A stretch of 64,000 bases of DNA from Weissella koreensis KACC 15510 (GCF_000219805.1 NC_015759.1:868001-932000); one strand, 5' to 3'. Positions 7,750-19,800 are shown, counted from the stretch's first letter. The notes: generated by a model from the sequence alone, not told the origin. Program-made: numbers and translations.

Positions 7750-8232
7750 ATGTCTTCTAAGAATATGACGGATATTATTGAAGCGTATTTACTTCAATTG
7801 TTGCAAGTTCAATCGGTAATTGAAATTAGAAGAGCCGAATTGGCACAACGTTTTGAAGTGGTACCTTCACAGATTAACTATGTTTTACGAACTCGTTTTT
7901 CCACGCACCGCGGTTATTTAGTTGATTCAAAACGGGGTGGGAATGGTTATATTAAAATAACACGCATTGATGAAAACGATCGAGCGTATCAATTAGTGGC
8001 GGTTTTAAAGATGATACCATCCCAAATCACGGTACAAGCTAGTCAAGAATTATTACAAATTATTCAAGAGATGCAATTAATGTCCCAGTGTGAAGTTGAA
8101 CTGATTTCAACATTATTCCGACCAGCAAGTCTGAATCGTGTTAGTGCAGAAGAAGGTGATCAACTGCGGGCGCATTTAATGCGAGAACTCATTGAACGGT
8201 TACGGTTTGAAATTATTCAGGAGGTTGAATAA
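7750..8232 (+). CDS. ctsR: Transcriptional repressor CtsR
   Basis: Repressor of class III heat-shock (clp) genes. At 160 residues it is of normal length. The N-terminal winged helix-turn-helix is followed by the wing GYLVDSKRGGNGYIKI, whose Arg-Gly-Gly tip is the known DNA- and heat-sensing element. The C-terminal dimerisation part follows. ATG after AAGGAAT. It sits 2 bp upstream of clpC with no mcsA or mcsB between, so the McsB arginine-kinase branch of the Bacillus operon is missing here; this arrangement is known in Lactobacillales. I could not find a clear tandem GGTCAAA operator upstream. Confidence 0.95.
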   Translation: MSSKNMTDIIEAYLLQLLQVQSVIEIRRAELAQRFEVVPSQINYVLRTRFSTHRGYLVDSKRGGNGYIKITRIDENDRAYQLVAVLKMIPSQITVQASQELLQIIQEMQLMSQCEVELISTLFRPASLNRVSAEEGDQLRAHLMRELIERLRFEIIQEVE

Positions 8233-8234
8233 AC

Positions 8235-10697
8235 ATGGCAGAAGATTACACACAAAGTGCACAAAATGTATTGAAGTTGGCGCAGGAACAAGCACGCTAT
8301 TTTCGACACCAAGCGGTAGGCACTGAGCATTTATTATTAGCACTTGTCTTAGAATATGATGGTGTTGCCAGCAACGTTTTACGTTCATTTGATTTATCAA
8401 TAGAATCTTTGCAAGAAACAGTTGAAGGGTTTATTGGTTATGGAAATGCAAAACGATCTGACTTAGCTTTTCGACCATATTCACCAAAAGCGGCTGAAAT
8501 TTTAAACTTAGCAGCTCAAGAGGCTCAAAGACTTAATGCCAATCAAATTGGAACAGAACATATCTTGTTGGCCCTATTGGCTGATGAAAGTGTTTTGTCA
8601 TCAAGAATCTTATTTGAGTTAGAAGTTAATCCAAATGATGTTCGCCGACAAGTGATTCAGATGTTGGGGATTGAAGAAAAGCCACAACGCGATCGACGCC
8701 GGAATAAAAATAATGAAGAACAAGGTGGAACTCCAACACTTGATGGGTTAGCACGTGATTTAACGGCACAAGCTAATGCAGGATCAATGGACCCTGTGAT
8801 TGGTAGGACTGATGAAGTTAAAAGAGTGATCCAAATTTTGGCCCGCCGAACTAAAAATAATCCAGTTTTGATTGGTGAACCAGGTGTTGGTAAGACAGCA
8901 ATTGCAGAAGGTTTGGCTCAAAAATTGGCCCAAGGTGATGTCCCAGCTGATTTACTTGGTAAGCGTCTGATGATGTTAGATATGGGTTCATTAGTAGCAG
9001 GAACAAAATTCCGTGGTGAATTTGAAGATCGTTTGAAAAAGATTATCGAAGAAATTCATCAAGATGGAAAAGTAATTCTGTTTATTGATGAATTACATAC
9101 GTTAATTGGTGCTGGCGGTGCAGAGGGGGCAATTGATGCTTCTAATATTTTAAAGCCAGCTCTTGCACGTGGTGAACTGCAAACCATTGGGGCCACGACG
9201 TTAAATGAATATCAAAAGTATATTGAAACCGATGCCGCTTTGGAACGTCGTTTTGCACAAGTAATGGTCAATGAACCTAGTGAAGCTGATGCAGTGGAGA
9301 TTTTACGTGGCCTAAAATCACGTTATGAAAGTCATCATCAGGTTGAGATTACAGATGATGCAATTAAAGCAGCAGTAAAGTTATCAAGTCGATACGTCCC
9401 AGATCGTTTCTTGCCAGATAAGGCAATTGATTTAATGGATGAAACGGCCGCAAAAGTACGAATTGATCAAATGGGGGTAAAAACTCCTTTGGTTAAGTTA
9501 GAAGCTAAGTTGCAAGCGTTACGTACTGAAAAAGATCAAGCTTTAGAAGAGCTTGATTTTGAATTAGCTGCCCAAATTCGTAAGAAAGAAATGACGCAAA
9601 AGAAACGACTTGATAACTATCGCCAAGAACAGGCTACGACGGGAAGTGATCGTTTAAAAGTTGAACCAGAGATGATTGCTGAAGTTTTGGCTGAGCAAAC
9701 AGGAATTCCAGTTCAACAGATGACAAAGAGTGAACAACAAAGACTTTTGAATCTTGAAAAAGAATTGCATGAACGTGTGATTGGTCAAGATGAAGCTATT
9801 TCCGCTATCGCTCGTTCAATTCGACGTGCTCGTTCAGGTTTGAAAGATCCAAATCGTCCAATTGGAACGTTTATGTTTTTGGGACCAACAGGGGTTGGAA
9901 AAACTGAATTGGCAAAAGCATTGGCTGCAACAATGTTTGGCTCAGAAGATAATATGATTCGAGTTGATATGTCTGAATTTATGGAGTCATATTCAACAAG
10001 TCGTTTGATTGGATCAGCACCAGGATATGTGGGTTATGATGAAGGTGGACAGTTAACAGAAAAAGTTCGTCGAAATCCATATTCAGTTGTTTTATTAGAT
10101 GAAGCGGAAAAAGCACATCCTGATATTTATAACTTAATGTTACAAGTCTTTGATGATGGTTATTTGACCGATTCAAAGGGACGTAAGGTTGATTTTAGAA
10201 ATACAATCATTATTATGACTTCTAATTTGGGAGCGACACGACTCCGTGATGAAAAGTCGGTTGGATTTGGGGCTGATAATAGCTTTGGTAATTTTGAAAA
10301 GATGAACAACGTCATGCGGAAGACTTTAAAAGAGACCTTCCGCCCTGAGTTCATCAATCGAATTGATGAAGTGGTGGTCTTCCAATCTTTGGCTGAGTCA
10401 GAAGTTCAACAAATTGTTCGCTTGATGGCGGATCAAATGATTAAAAGAATTGCCAATCAAGGCTTCAAGGTTAAAATGACGCCCGCAGCAATTTCAGTTG
10501 TGGCTAAAGCTGGATTTGATCCAGAATATGGGGCACGACCAATTCGTCGGGCTTTGCAAAACTTAGTTGAAGATCGTTTGAGTGAAGAACTGTTAGCAGG
10601 AAAAATTACCGTCAATGATCAGGTAACTTTGGGTGCTAAGAAAGATGAAATTACCATCACTGTTAAACCGATGAAAAAAGAAATGGTTAAAAATTAA
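8235..10697 (+). CDS. clpC: ATP-dependent Clp protease ATPase subunit ClpC
   Basis: AAA+ unfoldase that feeds ClpP. Its 820 residues comprise two N-terminal Clp repeats (about 5-145), AAA-1 with Walker A GEPGVGKT (about 215) and Walker [14 protein letters not shown], a middle domain with a UVR motif ([17 protein letters not shown], about 430), AAA-2 with GPTGVGKT (about 552), and the sensor-2 region [12 protein letters not shown] near the C-terminus. The RBS CAGGAGG lies inside the ctsR end. Translationally coupled to ctsR, its likely repressor. Heat-shock and protein quality control role from family knowledge. Confidence 0.96.
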   Translation: MAEDYTQSAQNVLKLAQEQARYFRHQAVGTEHLLLALVLEYDGVASNVLRSFDLSIESLQETVEGFIGYGNAKRSDLAFRPYSPKAAEILNLAAQEAQRLNANQIGTEHILLALLADESVLSSRILFELEVNPNDVRRQVIQMLGIEEKPQRDRRRNKNNEEQGGTPTLDGLARDLTAQANAGSMDPVIGRTDEVKRVIQILARRTKNNPVLIGEPGVGKTAIAEGLAQKLAQGDVPADLLGKRLMMLDMGSLVAGTKFRGEFEDRLKKIIEEIHQDGKVILFIDELHTLIGAGGAEGAIDASNILKPALARGELQTIGATTLNEYQKYIETDAALERRFAQVMVNEPSEADAVEILRGLKSRYESHHQVEITDDAIKAAVKLSSRYVPDRFLPDKAIDLMDETAAKVRIDQMGVKTPLVKLEAKLQALRTEKDQALEELDFELAAQIRKKEMTQKKRLDNYRQEQATTGSDRLKVEPEMIAEVLAEQTGIPVQQMTKSEQQRLLNLEKELHERVIGQDEAISAIARSIRRARSGLKDPNRPIGTFMFLGPTGVGKTELAKALAATMFGSEDNMIRVDMSEFMESYSTSRLIGSAPGYVGYDEGGQLTEKVRRNPYSVVLLDEAEKAHPDIYNLMLQVFDDGYLTDSKGRKVDFRNTIIIMTSNLGATRLRDEKSVGFGADNSFGNFEKMNNVMRKTLKETFRPEFINRIDEVVVFQSLAESEVQQIVRLMADQMIKRIANQGFKVKMTPAAISVVAKAGFDPEYGARPIRRALQNLVEDRLSEELLAGKITVNDQVTLGAKKDEITITVKPMKKEMVKN

Positions 10698-10855
10698 TAA
10701 GATTAAGTTAAATTGCTATCTGGTTTATTGAATTGGATTTGGTATAAGGGTAACAGGTTGAAAAAAACAGTCAAAACTGTTATATTTAGATTAGTTTAAC
10801 TGTGTATTTAAAAAGTTATTTAGGAAATATTGTCCCCAAATGGCTTTATAGCAAG

Positions 10856-10897
10856 GATAATAGCGCTTTTGATAAAATAAGCGTTATTATCTTTTTT
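10856..10897 (+). terminator. clpC terminator
   Basis: GATAATAGCGCTT pairs with AAGCGTTATTATC over 13 positions (one G-U), followed by TTTTTT. It separates the ctsR-clpC and rpoBC transcripts. Confidence 0.85.
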
Positions 10898-10991
10898 GCG
10901 CTTAAAAATGGGTGAAATACACGATTTGTAACTAAACAGTAATATTTCATTTGGTGCACAGCAGACCAAAATTTAGAGTGAGGTGGAAAAC
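10898..10991 (+). promoter_or_regulatory. Structured rpoB 5' leader (candidate Lacto-rpoB-type element)
   Basis: Two hairpins are visible just before rpoB: TGAAATA/TATTTCA (10913-10919 with 10943-10949) and TTTGGT/ACCAAA (10950-10955 with 10965-10970) with loop GCACAGCAG. A conserved RNA upstream of rpoB (the Lacto-rpoB motif) is described in Lactobacillales. Position fits, but I cannot confirm the consensus from memory. I see no convincing promoter in this stretch. Confidence 0.4.
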
Positions 10992-13900
10992 TTGGCAGAA
11001 CATCATTTAGTTAAGTATGGTAAGCACCGAGTACGTCGTTCGTACGCACGGATTAAAGAAGTCTTGGACTTGCCAAATTTGATTGCAATTCAAAAAGATT
11101 CCTATGACTGGTTTATGGATGAAGGATTGAGTGAGATATTTAACGATATTTTGCCAATTGAAGACTATCAAGGTAAGTTAACCCTTGAATTCGTTGACTA
11201 CAGATTAAAGGATGAAAAATATAGTGTTGAAGAAGCTCGTATGCACGATGCTAATTATTCAGCACCCTTAGAAGTTACGCTTCGTTTAACAAATCATGAA
11301 ACGGGAGAAATTCAAGAAGATGTTGTCTTCTTTGGTGATTTCCCAAAGATGACGCCAAGTGGAACCTTCATTATTAATGGAGCAGAGCGAGTAATCGTTT
11401 CACAACTTGTGCGTTCACCGGGTGTTTATTACAACGTTGAAAATGATAAAAACGGACGTCCTCGTTATGGAACTACTTATATTCCATCACGTGGTGCTTG
11501 GTTGGAATATGAAACCGATGCCAAGGGACTTAGCTATGTTCGAATTGACCGAACACGTAAGTTGCCAGTTACTGAATTAGTACGAGCATTGGGTTATGGA
11601 TCAGACCATGAAGTTTTGCAAATCTTAGGAGATCAATATGATTCAATCAATTTGACTCTTGAAAAAGATGTGCACAAAGTTATGGAAGATTCACGAGTTG
11701 AAGAAGCTTTGAAGGACATCTTTGAAAAGTTGCGTCCAGGAGAGCCAACGACGGTTGATGCGTCACGAAATCTTTTGGTTGCTCGTTTCTTTGATCCAAA
11801 GCGTTATGATTTGGCTCCAGTTGGTCGTTATAAAATCAACAAAAAGTTGGCTATGGAGAACCGTTTGCTCGGTTTGACTTTGGCAGAAACTTTGGCAGAT
11901 CCTGAAACTGGTGAAGTAATTGCGCCAAAGGGAACGGTTGTTGATAAGAAGGTCTTAGGACAATTGAAGCCTTATCTTCAAAATCCTGATTTCAAGACTA
12001 CAACTTATACACCATCTGATGATGCTGTTGTAAACACACCAATGACTTTGCAAACAATTTTGGTAATGGATCCAAATGATCCTGAAAAGAACTTGCCAAT
12101 TATTGGAAATGGTCAAATTGATCCAAAGGTTCGAACTATTCAACCAGCTGATATCATCGCTGGAATGAATTATTTCTTAAACCTTTCATATGGAATTGGA
12201 AACGTTGACGATATTGATCACTTGGGAAATCGTCGTATTCGTCGAGTTGGAGAATTGCTCCAAAACACTTTCCGAATCGGTTTGACCCGTATGGAACGTG
12301 TTGTTCGTGAACGAATGACTACTTTGGATCCTGAAACAGTGAAGCCACAACAATTGATTAATATTCGTCCAGTGGTTGCTTCAGTTAAGGAATTCTTCGG
12401 TTCATCACAACTTTCACAGTTCATGGACCAAACAAATCCTTTGGGTGAATTGACCAACAAGCGTCGTCTATCAGCCCTTGGACCTGGTGGTTTGACTCGT
12501 GATCGTGCTGGATATGAAGTTCGAGACGTGCATTATACGCACTATGGTCGAATGGATCCAATCGAAACGCCTGAAGGACCTAACATTGGGTTGATCAATT
12601 CTTTGGCAACCTATGGAAAAGTTAATAAATATGGATTTATTGAAACTCCATACCGTCGTGTTTCATGGTCTGATCACAAAGTTACAGACCGTATTGACTT
12701 CTTGACGGCCGATGAAGAAGATAATTTCACCGTAGCACAAGGAAACTCAGTTTTGAATGAAGATGGTTCATTCGCTACTGACACTGTTTTGGCTCGTCGT
12801 GGGGATGAAAACTTGGAAGTTTCAATTGACCAAGTCGATTACATGGACGTTTCACCTAAACAAATTGTAGCCGTAGCCACTGCTGCGATCCCATTCTTGG
12901 AAAACGATGACTCAAATCGTGCCTTGATGGGAGCCAACATGCAACGTCAAGCTGTGCCTTTGATCAAGCCCCATGCTCCATTAATTGGAACTGGAATTGA
13001 ATATAAGGCCGCCCATGACGCGGGTGTTGCAATGATCGCAAGTAACGCCGGAACAGTTGAATATGTTGATGGTCGCGAAATTCGGATTCGTCGTGAAGAT
13101 GGTTCACTAGATAACTATAAGTTGATGAAGTTCCGTCGTTCAAACGCCGGAAAGAATTATAACCAACGTCCAATCGTTAGTGTTGGAGATCATGTTGATG
13201 TTGATGAAGTTATTGCTGACGGTCCTTCAATGGAACAAGGTGAACTAGCTTTGGGACAAAATCCATTGATCGCCTTTATGACTTGGCAAGGATATAACTT
13301 TGAGGATGCCATCATTATTAACGAACGTTTGATTCGTGATGATGTCTATACTTCAATTCACATTGAGGAATATGAATCAGAGGCTCGTGATACAAAACTT
13401 GGCCCTGAAGAATTCACACGTGAAATTCCAAATACTGGTGAAGACCAATTGAAGAATTTGGATGAAGATGGAACTATCCGTATTGGAGCTGAAGTAGAAG
13501 ATGGTGACATCTTGGTTGGAAAAGTTACACCAAAGGGTGTAACAGAACTTTCAGCTGAAGAACGTTTGTTGCATGCCATCTTCGGTGAGAAGGCTCGAGA
13601 AGTACGTGATACTTCATTGAAGGTTCCACACGGTGGGGGCGGAGTTGTTCAAGACGTCCGAGTCTTCACACGTGAAAACGGAGATGAATTGGCCCCTGGT
13701 GTTAACCGGATGGTTCGTGTTTATATCGCTCAACGTCGTAAGATTCAAGTTGGTGATAAGATGGCCGGTCGTCACGGAAACAAGGGAACAGTTTCAGTAA
13801 TTGTTCCTTCAGAAGACATGCCATACATGCCAGATGGAACACCAATTGACATTATGTTGTCACCAATGGGTGTGCCTTCACGTATGAACATTGGACAAGT

Positions 13901-14570
13901 TTTGGAACTTCACTTAGGTATGGCTGCTCGTGAATTGGGTATCCATATTGCTTCACCTGTCTTTGACGGGGCGCGTGACTCAGATATTTGGGAAGCCGTA
14001 AAGGAAGCCGGATTACCAGCTGATGGAAAGTCAGTTTTGTATGATGGTCGTACTGGAGAAGCCTTTGATAAGCGTGTTTCTGTTGGAATCATGCATTATA
14101 TGAAGTTAGCGCACATGTCAGAAGATAAGATCCACGCACGTTCAATCGGCCCTTACTCATTGGTTACACAACAACCTTTGGGTGGTAAGGCTCAATTTGG
14201 AGGACAGCGTTTCGGAGAAATGGAAGTTTGGGCCCTTGAAGCTTATGGGGCAGCACATACTTTGCAAGAAATTTTGACTTATAAGTCCGACGACGTTATT
14301 GGTCGTGTTAAGACTTATGAAGCTATTGTTAAGGGTGAACAAATTCCTAAGCCTGGAGTGCCAGAATCATTCCGTGTGTTGGTGAAAGAATTACAATCAC
14401 TTGGTTTGGATATGAAGGTTCTTGATATAAATCATCAAGAAATCGAGTTGCGGGATATGGATGAGGATGACACAGTCGTCAACATTGAAGTTGCAACAGC
14501 ACAAGCTCAACGTTTAGCAAAGGAATTTGCAGATGAGGGCGACAAAAAAGACGTCCCAGCAGCAGATTAA
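10992..14570 (+). CDS. rpoB: RNA polymerase beta subunit
   Basis: Catalytic beta subunit of RNA polymerase, 1192 residues, near-full similarity to lactobacillus RpoB by eye. Start taken at TTG 10992 ([21 protein letters not shown]), 6 nt after GAGGTGG, which matches the usual N-terminus in this group; a GTG at 10983 would run through the RBS. The fork-loop/rifampicin region [18 protein letters not shown] and the C-terminal [19 protein letters not shown] are present. In the rifampicin pocket the residue at the position of E. coli His526 is Asn (codon AAC 12456-12458, residue about 489). Followed 62 bp later by rpoC in the same operon. Confidence 0.98.
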   Translation: MAEHHLVKYGKHRVRRSYARIKEVLDLPNLIAIQKDSYDWFMDEGLSEIFNDILPIEDYQGKLTLEFVDYRLKDEKYSVEEARMHDANYSAPLEVTLRLTNHETGEIQEDVVFFGDFPKMTPSGTFIINGAERVIVSQLVRSPGVYYNVENDKNGRPRYGTTYIPSRGAWLEYETDAKGLSYVRIDRTRKLPVTELVRALGYGSDHEVLQILGDQYDSINLTLEKDVHKVMEDSRVEEALKDIFEKLRPGEPTTVDASRNLLVARFFDPKRYDLAPVGRYKINKKLAMENRLLGLTLAETLADPETGEVIAPKGTVVDKKVLGQLKPYLQNPDFKTTTYTPSDDAVVNTPMTLQTILVMDPNDPEKNLPIIGNGQIDPKVRTIQPADIIAGMNYFLNLSYGIGNVDDIDHLGNRRIRRVGELLQNTFRIGLTRMERVVRERMTTLDPETVKPQQLINIRPVVASVKEFFGSSQLSQFMDQTNPLGELTNKRRLSALGPGGLTRDRAGYEVRDVHYTHYGRMDPIETPEGPNIGLINSLATYGKVNKYGFIETPYRRVSWSDHKVTDRIDFLTADEEDNFTVAQGNSVLNEDGSFATDTVLARRGDENLEVSIDQVDYMDVSPKQIVAVATAAIPFLENDDSNRALMGANMQRQAVPLIKPHAPLIGTGIEYKAAHDAGVAMIASNAGTVEYVDGREIRIRREDGSLDNYKLMKFRRSNAGKNYNQRPIVSVGDHVDVDEVIADGPSMEQGELALGQNPLIAFMTWQGYNFEDAIIINERLIRDDVYTSIHIEEYESEARDTKLGPEEFTREIPNTGEDQLKNLDEDGTIRIGAEVEDGDILVGKVTPKGVTELSAEERLLHAIFGEKAREVRDTSLKVPHGGGGVVQDVRVFTRENGDELAPGVNRMVRVYIAQRRKIQVGDKMAGRHGNKGTVSVIVPSEDMPYMPDGTPIDIMLSPMGVPSRMNIGQVLELHLGMAARELGIHIASPVFDGARDSDIWEAVKEAGLPADGKSVLYDGRTGEAFDKRVSVGIMHYMKLAHMSEDKIHARSIGPYSLVTQQPLGGKAQFGGQRFGEMEVWALEAYGAAHTLQEILTYKSDDVIGRVKTYEAIVKGEQIPKPGVPESFRVLVKELQSLGLDMKVLDINHQEIELRDMDEDDTVVNIEVATAQAQRLAKEFADEGDKKDVPAAD

Positions 14571-14632
14571 TTTAATAAATAATGAGTTAAACCTCATATG
14601 AATATAAGGAATGATTGAAAGGGGTCAAAACA

Positions 14633-17600
14633 TTGATTGATGTCAATAAATTTGAAAGCATGCAAATCGGTTTGGCAAGTCCAGATAAGATTCGTAGCTG
14701 GTCTTATGGTGAGGTAAAAAAGCCTGAGACGATCAATTATCGAACACTTAAGCCTGAAAAAGATGGGTTGTTTGATGAGAGAATTTTCGGACCAACTAAG
14801 GATTATGAATGTGCTTGTGGTAAATACAAGCGAATTCGTTATAAGGGAATTGTCTGTGATCGATGTGGTGTGGAAGTTACCTCATCAAAGGTTCGTCGCG
14901 AACGGATGGGTCACATTGAATTAGCCGCACCAGTTTCACATATCTGGTACTTCAAGGGTATTCCTTCACGTATGGGATTAGTTCTTGATATGTCACCCCG
15001 TCAATTGGAAGAAGTAATTTATTTTGCTTCTTACGTTGTAACAGATGGTGGAGATACACCATTAGTTGCTAAGCAATTGTTGTCAGAACGTGAATATCGT
15101 GACAATAAAGCTAGTTATGGAAACCGTTTCGAAGCCCAAATGGGAGCCGAAGCAATTCGTACATTGTTACAAAATGCTGATATGGAAGGCGAAGTTGAGC
15201 AGTTGAAGGCGGACTTGCGTGAAGCCACTGGTCAAAAGCGTATTCGTGCAGTTCGACGTTTGGATATCATTGAAGCCTTTGTAAAGTCAGGAAACAATCC
15301 TGATTGGATGGTTATGGATGTAATTCCAGTTATTCCACCTGATTTGCGTCCTATGGTTCAATTGGAAGGTGGCCGTTTTGCCACATCTGATTTGAATGAT
15401 TTGTACCGACGGGTTATTAACCGAAATAATCGTTTGAAGCGTTTGTTAGAGTTGAACGCTCCTGGAATTATCGTACAAAACGAAAAGCGTATGTTACAAG
15501 AAGCGGTTGATGCCTTGATCGATAACGGTCGTCGTGGTCGTCCCGTAACTGGACCAGGAAATCGTCCATTAAAGTCTTTGTCACATATGCTTAAGGGTAA
15601 GCAAGGACGTTTCCGTCAAAACTTGTTGGGAAAGCGTGTTGATTATTCTGGACGTTCAGTTATCGACGTTGGGCCTTTCTTGAAGATGAACCAAATGGGA
15701 TTGCCAGTTCAAATGGCAATGGAACTTTTCCGTCCATTCATCATGAAAGAATTAGTTTCACGTGAATTAGCTGGCAATATCCGAGCTGCTAAGCGTAAGA
15801 TTGATCGCAAGGATGAAGACGTTATGGACGTTTTGGAGGACGTGATCAAAGAACATCCTGTTCTTTTGAACCGTGCCCCAACGTTGCACCGTTTGGGAAT
15901 TCAAGCGTTCGAACCAGTTTTGGTTTCTGGTAAGGCAATGCGTTTGCATCCTTTGGTTACCGAAGCTTATAACGCCGATTTCGACGGGGACCAGATGGCC
16001 ATTCACTTGCCATTGTCTGATGAAGCTCAAGCTGAAGCTCGTTTGTTGATGCTTGCTGCTGGCCACATCTTGGCACCTAAGGATGGAAAGCCAATCGTTG
16101 CCCCATCACAGGACATGGTTATCGGAAACTACTACTTAACGACTGAAGAAGCTGGTCGTGAGGGTGAAGGAATGATCTTTAGTGATCTTAACGAAGCCCA
16201 GACTGCTTTGCAAAACAAGTATGTTCACTTGCATACACGAGTGGGAGTTAAAACGTCTTCATTTGATGCTGCTAAGCCATTTACGGATGAACAACGTAGC
16301 AAGATTATGGTTACCACTGTTGGTAAGTTAATCTTTAATGATATCTTGCCAGTTGATTTTCCATATTTGAATGAACCGACTGAAGATAACTTGAAGAAAA
16401 TTGATGATAAGTTCTTCTTGGAACCAGGACAAGATATTCATGAATATATGAATAATACTCCTATCTATGGTGCCTTTAAGAAGGGTTACTTGTCAGATAT
16501 TATTGCGGAAGTTTACAAGATCTATAAGGTTACAGAAACTTCACTACTATTGGACCGAATGAAGGACTTAGGTTATGCTGAGTCAACTAAGTCTGGTTTG
16601 ACAGTTGGGGTTGCCGACGTTACCGATTTGAAGGAAAAGCCTGAAATTATTGAAGCAGCCCATGCTAAGGTTGCAACAGTTTCAAAGCAATTCCGTCGTG
16701 GTTTGATCACCGATGATGAGCGTTATACGCGTGTTATTGATATTTGGAACAAGGCTAAAGATGATATCACTGAAAAGCTGATTGAACACTTCGAACCAGA
16801 TAATAACATCTTTATGATGTCAGATTCTGGAGCTCGTGGTAACATTTCTAACTTTACTCAATTGGCTGGAATGCGTGGATTGATGGCTGCTCCTAATGGA
16901 AAAATCATGGAATTGCCAATCATTGCCAACTTCCGTGAAGGTCTATCCGTTTTGGAAATGTTCTTCTCAACCCACGGAGCTCGTAAGGGAATGACCGATA
17001 CGGCTTTGAAGACGGCCGATTCTGGATATTTGACTCGTCGTTTGGTCGACGTGGCCCAAGACGTTATTATTCGTGAATTGGATTGTGATACTGATCGTGG
17101 ACTTGACGTTTCAGCCATTATGAATGGAAATGAAACTATCGAACCATTGTATGATCGAGTACTTGGTCGTTATGCTCAAAAGACAGTTGTAAACCCTGAA
17201 ACTGGGGATGTAATTGTTGCACATAACGGTTTGATCGATGAAAATATCGCCAAGGCAATTGATGCTGCAGGTGTTAAGACGGTTAATATTCGTTCAGCCT
17301 TTACTTGTAATACTGAACACGGTGTCTGTGTTCACTGTTATGGACGTAACATGGCTACTGGTGATGTGGTTGAAATTGGTGAAGCCGTTGGTACGGTTGC
17401 TGCCCAATCAATCGGAGAACCTGGTACTCAATTGACAATGCGTACTTTCCACACAGGTGGAGTTGCCGGTGATGATATCACTCAGGGACTTCCTCGTGTG
17501 CAAGAAATCTTTGAAGCTCGTAACCCTAAGGGACAAGCTCAAATTTCTGAAGTATCAGGAATTATCGAATCAATTGAAGAAAATCCAGCTGATCGGACTA

Positions 17601-18280
17601 AGGAAGTTACTATTAAGGGCGAGACTGATACTCGTACTTATACTCTTCCAATGTCTGCACGTATGAAGTTTGCTGAAGGTGATCACATTCACCGTGGAAA
17701 CACAATTAGTGAAGGATCAGCTGATCCAAAGGAAATTATCAAAGTTCGTGATACGATGGCAACGGAAAACTATATTGTTGAACAAATTCAACAAGTTTAC
17801 CGGATGCAGGGAGTTGAAATTGGTGATAAGCACATCGAAGTTATGGCACGTCAAATGTTGCGTAAGGTTCGTGTGATGGATCCAGGAGCAACTGAATTGT
17901 TGCCAGGAACTTTGCTTGATATCGCTCAATTCCGTGAGGCTAATGAGCCTGTTTTGAAGTCTGGTAAGTTACCAGCAACAGCTCGTCCAGTTTTGTTAGG
18001 AATTACGAAGGCCTCATTGGAGACCAATTCATTCCTTTCAGCGGCTTCCTTCCAAGAAACAACACGTGTCTTAACTGATGCTGCTATTCGTGGAAAGAAT
18101 GATCCTTTGATCGGATTGAAAGAGAACGTTATTATTGGTAAGCTAATCCCAGCGGGAACTGGAATGCCAGAATATCGTTCAGTAAAACCAAAGCTTGATG
18201 CTGATCCAGTTGTTTCAACAACTGAAGAAGGGGCAAGTATTCCTTCAATTTCAGATATTGAAAATTCAATGAATTTGTAA
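14633..18280 (+). CDS. rpoC: RNA polymerase beta' subunit
   Basis: Catalytic beta' subunit, 1215 residues. Start at TTG 14633 ([19 protein letters not shown]), the usual N-terminus in lactobacilli, 8 nt after AAAGGGG; an upstream in-frame TTG at 14615 overlaps this RBS. The N-terminal zinc ribbon (CACGKYKR and CDRCGVEV) and the absolutely conserved Mg2+-binding NADFDGDQM near residue 450 are intact. The second zinc site [13 protein letters not shown] is also present. Co-transcribed with rpoB and closed by a strong terminator. Confidence 0.98.
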   Translation: MIDVNKFESMQIGLASPDKIRSWSYGEVKKPETINYRTLKPEKDGLFDERIFGPTKDYECACGKYKRIRYKGIVCDRCGVEVTSSKVRRERMGHIELAAPVSHIWYFKGIPSRMGLVLDMSPRQLEEVIYFASYVVTDGGDTPLVAKQLLSEREYRDNKASYGNRFEAQMGAEAIRTLLQNADMEGEVEQLKADLREATGQKRIRAVRRLDIIEAFVKSGNNPDWMVMDVIPVIPPDLRPMVQLEGGRFATSDLNDLYRRVINRNNRLKRLLELNAPGIIVQNEKRMLQEAVDALIDNGRRGRPVTGPGNRPLKSLSHMLKGKQGRFRQNLLGKRVDYSGRSVIDVGPFLKMNQMGLPVQMAMELFRPFIMKELVSRELAGNIRAAKRKIDRKDEDVMDVLEDVIKEHPVLLNRAPTLHRLGIQAFEPVLVSGKAMRLHPLVTEAYNADFDGDQMAIHLPLSDEAQAEARLLMLAAGHILAPKDGKPIVAPSQDMVIGNYYLTTEEAGREGEGMIFSDLNEAQTALQNKYVHLHTRVGVKTSSFDAAKPFTDEQRSKIMVTTVGKLIFNDILPVDFPYLNEPTEDNLKKIDDKFFLEPGQDIHEYMNNTPIYGAFKKGYLSDIIAEVYKIYKVTETSLLLDRMKDLGYAESTKSGLTVGVADVTDLKEKPEIIEAAHAKVATVSKQFRRGLITDDERYTRVIDIWNKAKDDITEKLIEHFEPDNNIFMMSDSGARGNISNFTQLAGMRGLMAAPNGKIMELPIIANFREGLSVLEMFFSTHGARKGMTDTALKTADSGYLTRRLVDVAQDVIIRELDCDTDRGLDVSAIMNGNETIEPLYDRVLGRYAQKTVVNPETGDVIVAHNGLIDENIAKAIDAAGVKTVNIRSAFTCNTEHGVCVHCYGRNMATGDVVEIGEAVGTVAAQSIGEPGTQLTMRTFHTGGVAGDDITQGLPRVQEIFEARNPKGQAQISEVSGIIESIEENPADRTKEVTIKGETDTRTYTLPMSARMKFAEGDHIHRGNTISEGSADPKEIIKVRDTMATENYIVEQIQQVYRMQGVEIGDKHIEVMARQMLRKVRVMDPGATELLPGTLLDIAQFREANEPVLKSGKLPATARPVLLGITKASLETNSFLSAASFQETTRVLTDAAIRGKNDPLIGLKENVIIGKLIPAGTGMPEYRSVKPKLDADPVVSTTEEGASIPSISDIENSMNL

Positions 18281-18297
18281 GAATTAAATTTGGTTAA

Positions 18298-18334
18298 TAA
18301 AAAAGCCGAGACATTTTGTCTCGGCTTTTTTTGT
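18298..18334. terminator. Bidirectional terminator between rpoC and tpx
   Basis: AAAAAGCCGAGACA and TGTCTCGGCTTTTTTT form a GC-rich stem with A and T tracts on the two sides, serving convergent rpoC and tpx. Confidence 0.92.
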
Positions 18335-18364
18335 TTAAATAATTTTAATTCACATTGTATTTTT

Positions 18365-18850
18365 TTAGATATTTTTAAGTGCCTCAGTATAATTCGGTTC
18401 TTGTCCTTGATCATGTAAGATCTCTGAGTATTTAACCGTTCCATTGGGGTTAATAATCCAGACTGAACGTAAATCTAATTTTAATTCTGGAACATATAGC
18501 CCCATCGCGTCGCCAAAATGATGGGCAACATCAGATAGCATTTTCATATTTTCAACATTTTCGGCGGCACACCAATTTGACTGCTCTTCCACAGTATTAG
18601 TTGAAATAGTTACGAAGTTAACATTAGGATGTTGATCAACAGTTTCATTGAAATGCTTAGTTTGTAAGCTGCAGACGGAAGTATTGATATTAGGAACAAC
18701 GCTAATTAATAAAGGTTTATCAATTAATAAATCTTGGGCTGAGATAGTTTGATTTTGGGCATCTACGACATTAAAAGTTGGAAGTTTCATACCCAGTTTA
18801 GGTTGATTGCCAGGGACTGTTACGGGTTCACTGTTAAAACTAAAAGTCAT
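18365..18850 (-). CDS. tpx: Thiol peroxidase (Tpx, atypical 2-Cys peroxiredoxin)
   Basis: Reduces hydrogen peroxide and organic peroxides with thioredoxin as electron donor. 161 residues, single thioredoxin-fold domain. The peroxidatic cysteine is Cys60 in NINTSVCSLQT and the resolving cysteine is Cys94 in SNWCAAEN, matching the 60/94 pair of the family. The usual Thr-x-x-Cys context is changed: the residue three before Cys60 is Thr (TSVC), but Ser replaces the common Pro. Monocistronic, convergent with rpoC. RBS GGAGG is visible on the minus strand (complement of 18861-18866 TCCTCC region). Confidence 0.92.
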   Translation of the reverse strand: MTFSFNSEPVTVPGNQPKLGMKLPTFNVVDAQNQTISAQDLLIDKPLLISVVPNINTSVCSLQTKHFNETVDQHPNVNFVTISTNTVEEQSNWCAAENVENMKMLSDVAHHFGDAMGLYVPELKLDLRSVWIINPNGTVKYSEILHDQGQEPNYTEALKNI

Positions 18851-19140
18851 AAAATTTATCCTCCATTGATCCTGTGTTAAAAAGTAACGGAATGTATATG
18901 TCCATCATACGTTAAAATAATAGATTCAACAAATATCTAATGGGTTATAGTATAATCGATAAAAATATATTTTGATATAAATAAAATGTATTTTTGAACT
19001 TTTTAAAGATGAAATTGATTAATATTTAGGCATAATAAAGTAAAAATTAAAGTTGCTAAAGGTCTAATTAATGTCAAAAAATTATAATGGTACATATTAT
19101 TAATTTAATAAAAAAGCGAAATAAAGAAAGAGGATTTCAA

Positions 19141-19578
19141 ATGATAATTAAAAGTGGGATCGGTGCGAGTCAAGTCAATATGGACGCACTCTTAATTCGC
19201 GATATAGTTTTTATTGGTGAACAAGGAATTGATCCAGAGTTAGAACACGATCAAACTGACTATGAGCGAATTCATTATGTGGGTTATTTGGATCAACAGC
19301 CTGTCGTTACTGGTCGGGTTAATGCCACTGATCAAACTTGGCATTTGGAACGGGTTGCTACTTTAAAGGACTATCGAGGGCAAGGACTGGCTAAAAATTT
19401 ATTAGAATTTATTCTTAAAGAAGCCATGAATCAAAAGATCAAACTGGTTGAATTAGATGCACAAATGCCTGCGAAACCATTTTATGTTAAATTAGGTTTT
19501 GAAGCATTTGGTGTGCCATTTTATGAAGCTGGATTAGAACATATCAAAATGCAAAAGAAATTAAAAATATCGTTATAA
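19141..19578 (+). CDS. GNAT-family N-acetyltransferase (ElaA/YjcF-like)
   Basis: A 145-residue GNAT protein. Motif A for acetyl-CoA, VATLKDYRGQGLAKNLLE, is intact, and ELDAQMPAKPFYVKLGFEAFG is the typical motif B end. The early segment RDIVFIGEQGIDPELEHDQTD (with VGY and PVVTGRV after it) is like the ElaA/YjcF group. Start at ATG 19141 after AAAGAGGA; an in-frame ATG at 19087 has no RBS. Substrate unknown. Stands alone, with a terminator downstream. Confidence 0.85.
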   Translation: MIIKSGIGASQVNMDALLIRDIVFIGEQGIDPELEHDQTDYERIHYVGYLDQQPVVTGRVNATDQTWHLERVATLKDYRGQGLAKNLLEFILKEAMNQKIKLVELDAQMPAKPFYVKLGFEAFGVPFYEAGLEHIKMQKKLKISL

Positions 19579-19585
19579 ACGTTCA

Positions 19586-19616
19586 AGAACCAGGACAATT
19601 TTGTTCTGGTTTTTTA
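19586..19616 (+). terminator. Terminator of the GNAT gene
   Basis: AACCAGGACA (19588-19597) pairs with TGTTCTGGTT (19602-19611) with one mismatch-free G-U bearing stem, then TTTTT. Confidence 0.85.
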
Positions 19617-19687
19617 ATATCTATTATTTTTAATATAAAAAAACACAATTGGTTGTAAAACCTATTAAGGCATGCTAAAATATCAAA

Positions 19688-19701
19688 TGTAAGCGTTTAC
19701 A
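19688..19701 (+). promoter_or_regulatory. cre site (CcpA operator) of the deo operon
   Basis: TGTAAGCGTTTACA is a perfect palindrome and a perfect match to the cre consensus TGWAANCGNTNWCA. It lies 129 bp upstream of deoC, suggesting CcpA-mediated glucose repression of nucleoside catabolism. Confidence 0.85.
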
Positions 19702-19720
19702 ATTAACAAAAAATAAACGT

Positions 19721-19800
19721 CTGCGGGTTGGTAGTGAAGTGGCGAGGAGACTACCAGTGCTAGGGATTTGGGCATTCCTAAAAATAAAAATATTTTTTTG
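19721..19800 (+). promoter_or_regulatory. Unassigned structured leader upstream of deoC
   Basis: A GC-richer patch in an AT-rich gap. Two hairpins are visible: TGGTAGT/ACTACCA (19729-19735 with 19750-19756) and TAGGGAT/ATTCCTA (19761-19767 with 19774-19780, one G-U). They are followed by an A-rich then T-rich tract up to the deoC RBS. I do not match it to a riboswitch class. It may be a leader RNA controlling deoC or only mRNA structure. Confidence 0.45.

Noticed and set aside
17926-18444. 172-residue minus-strand ORF across the rpoC end and tpx
   Set aside because: Shadow of rpoC in another frame; crosses the bidirectional terminator.
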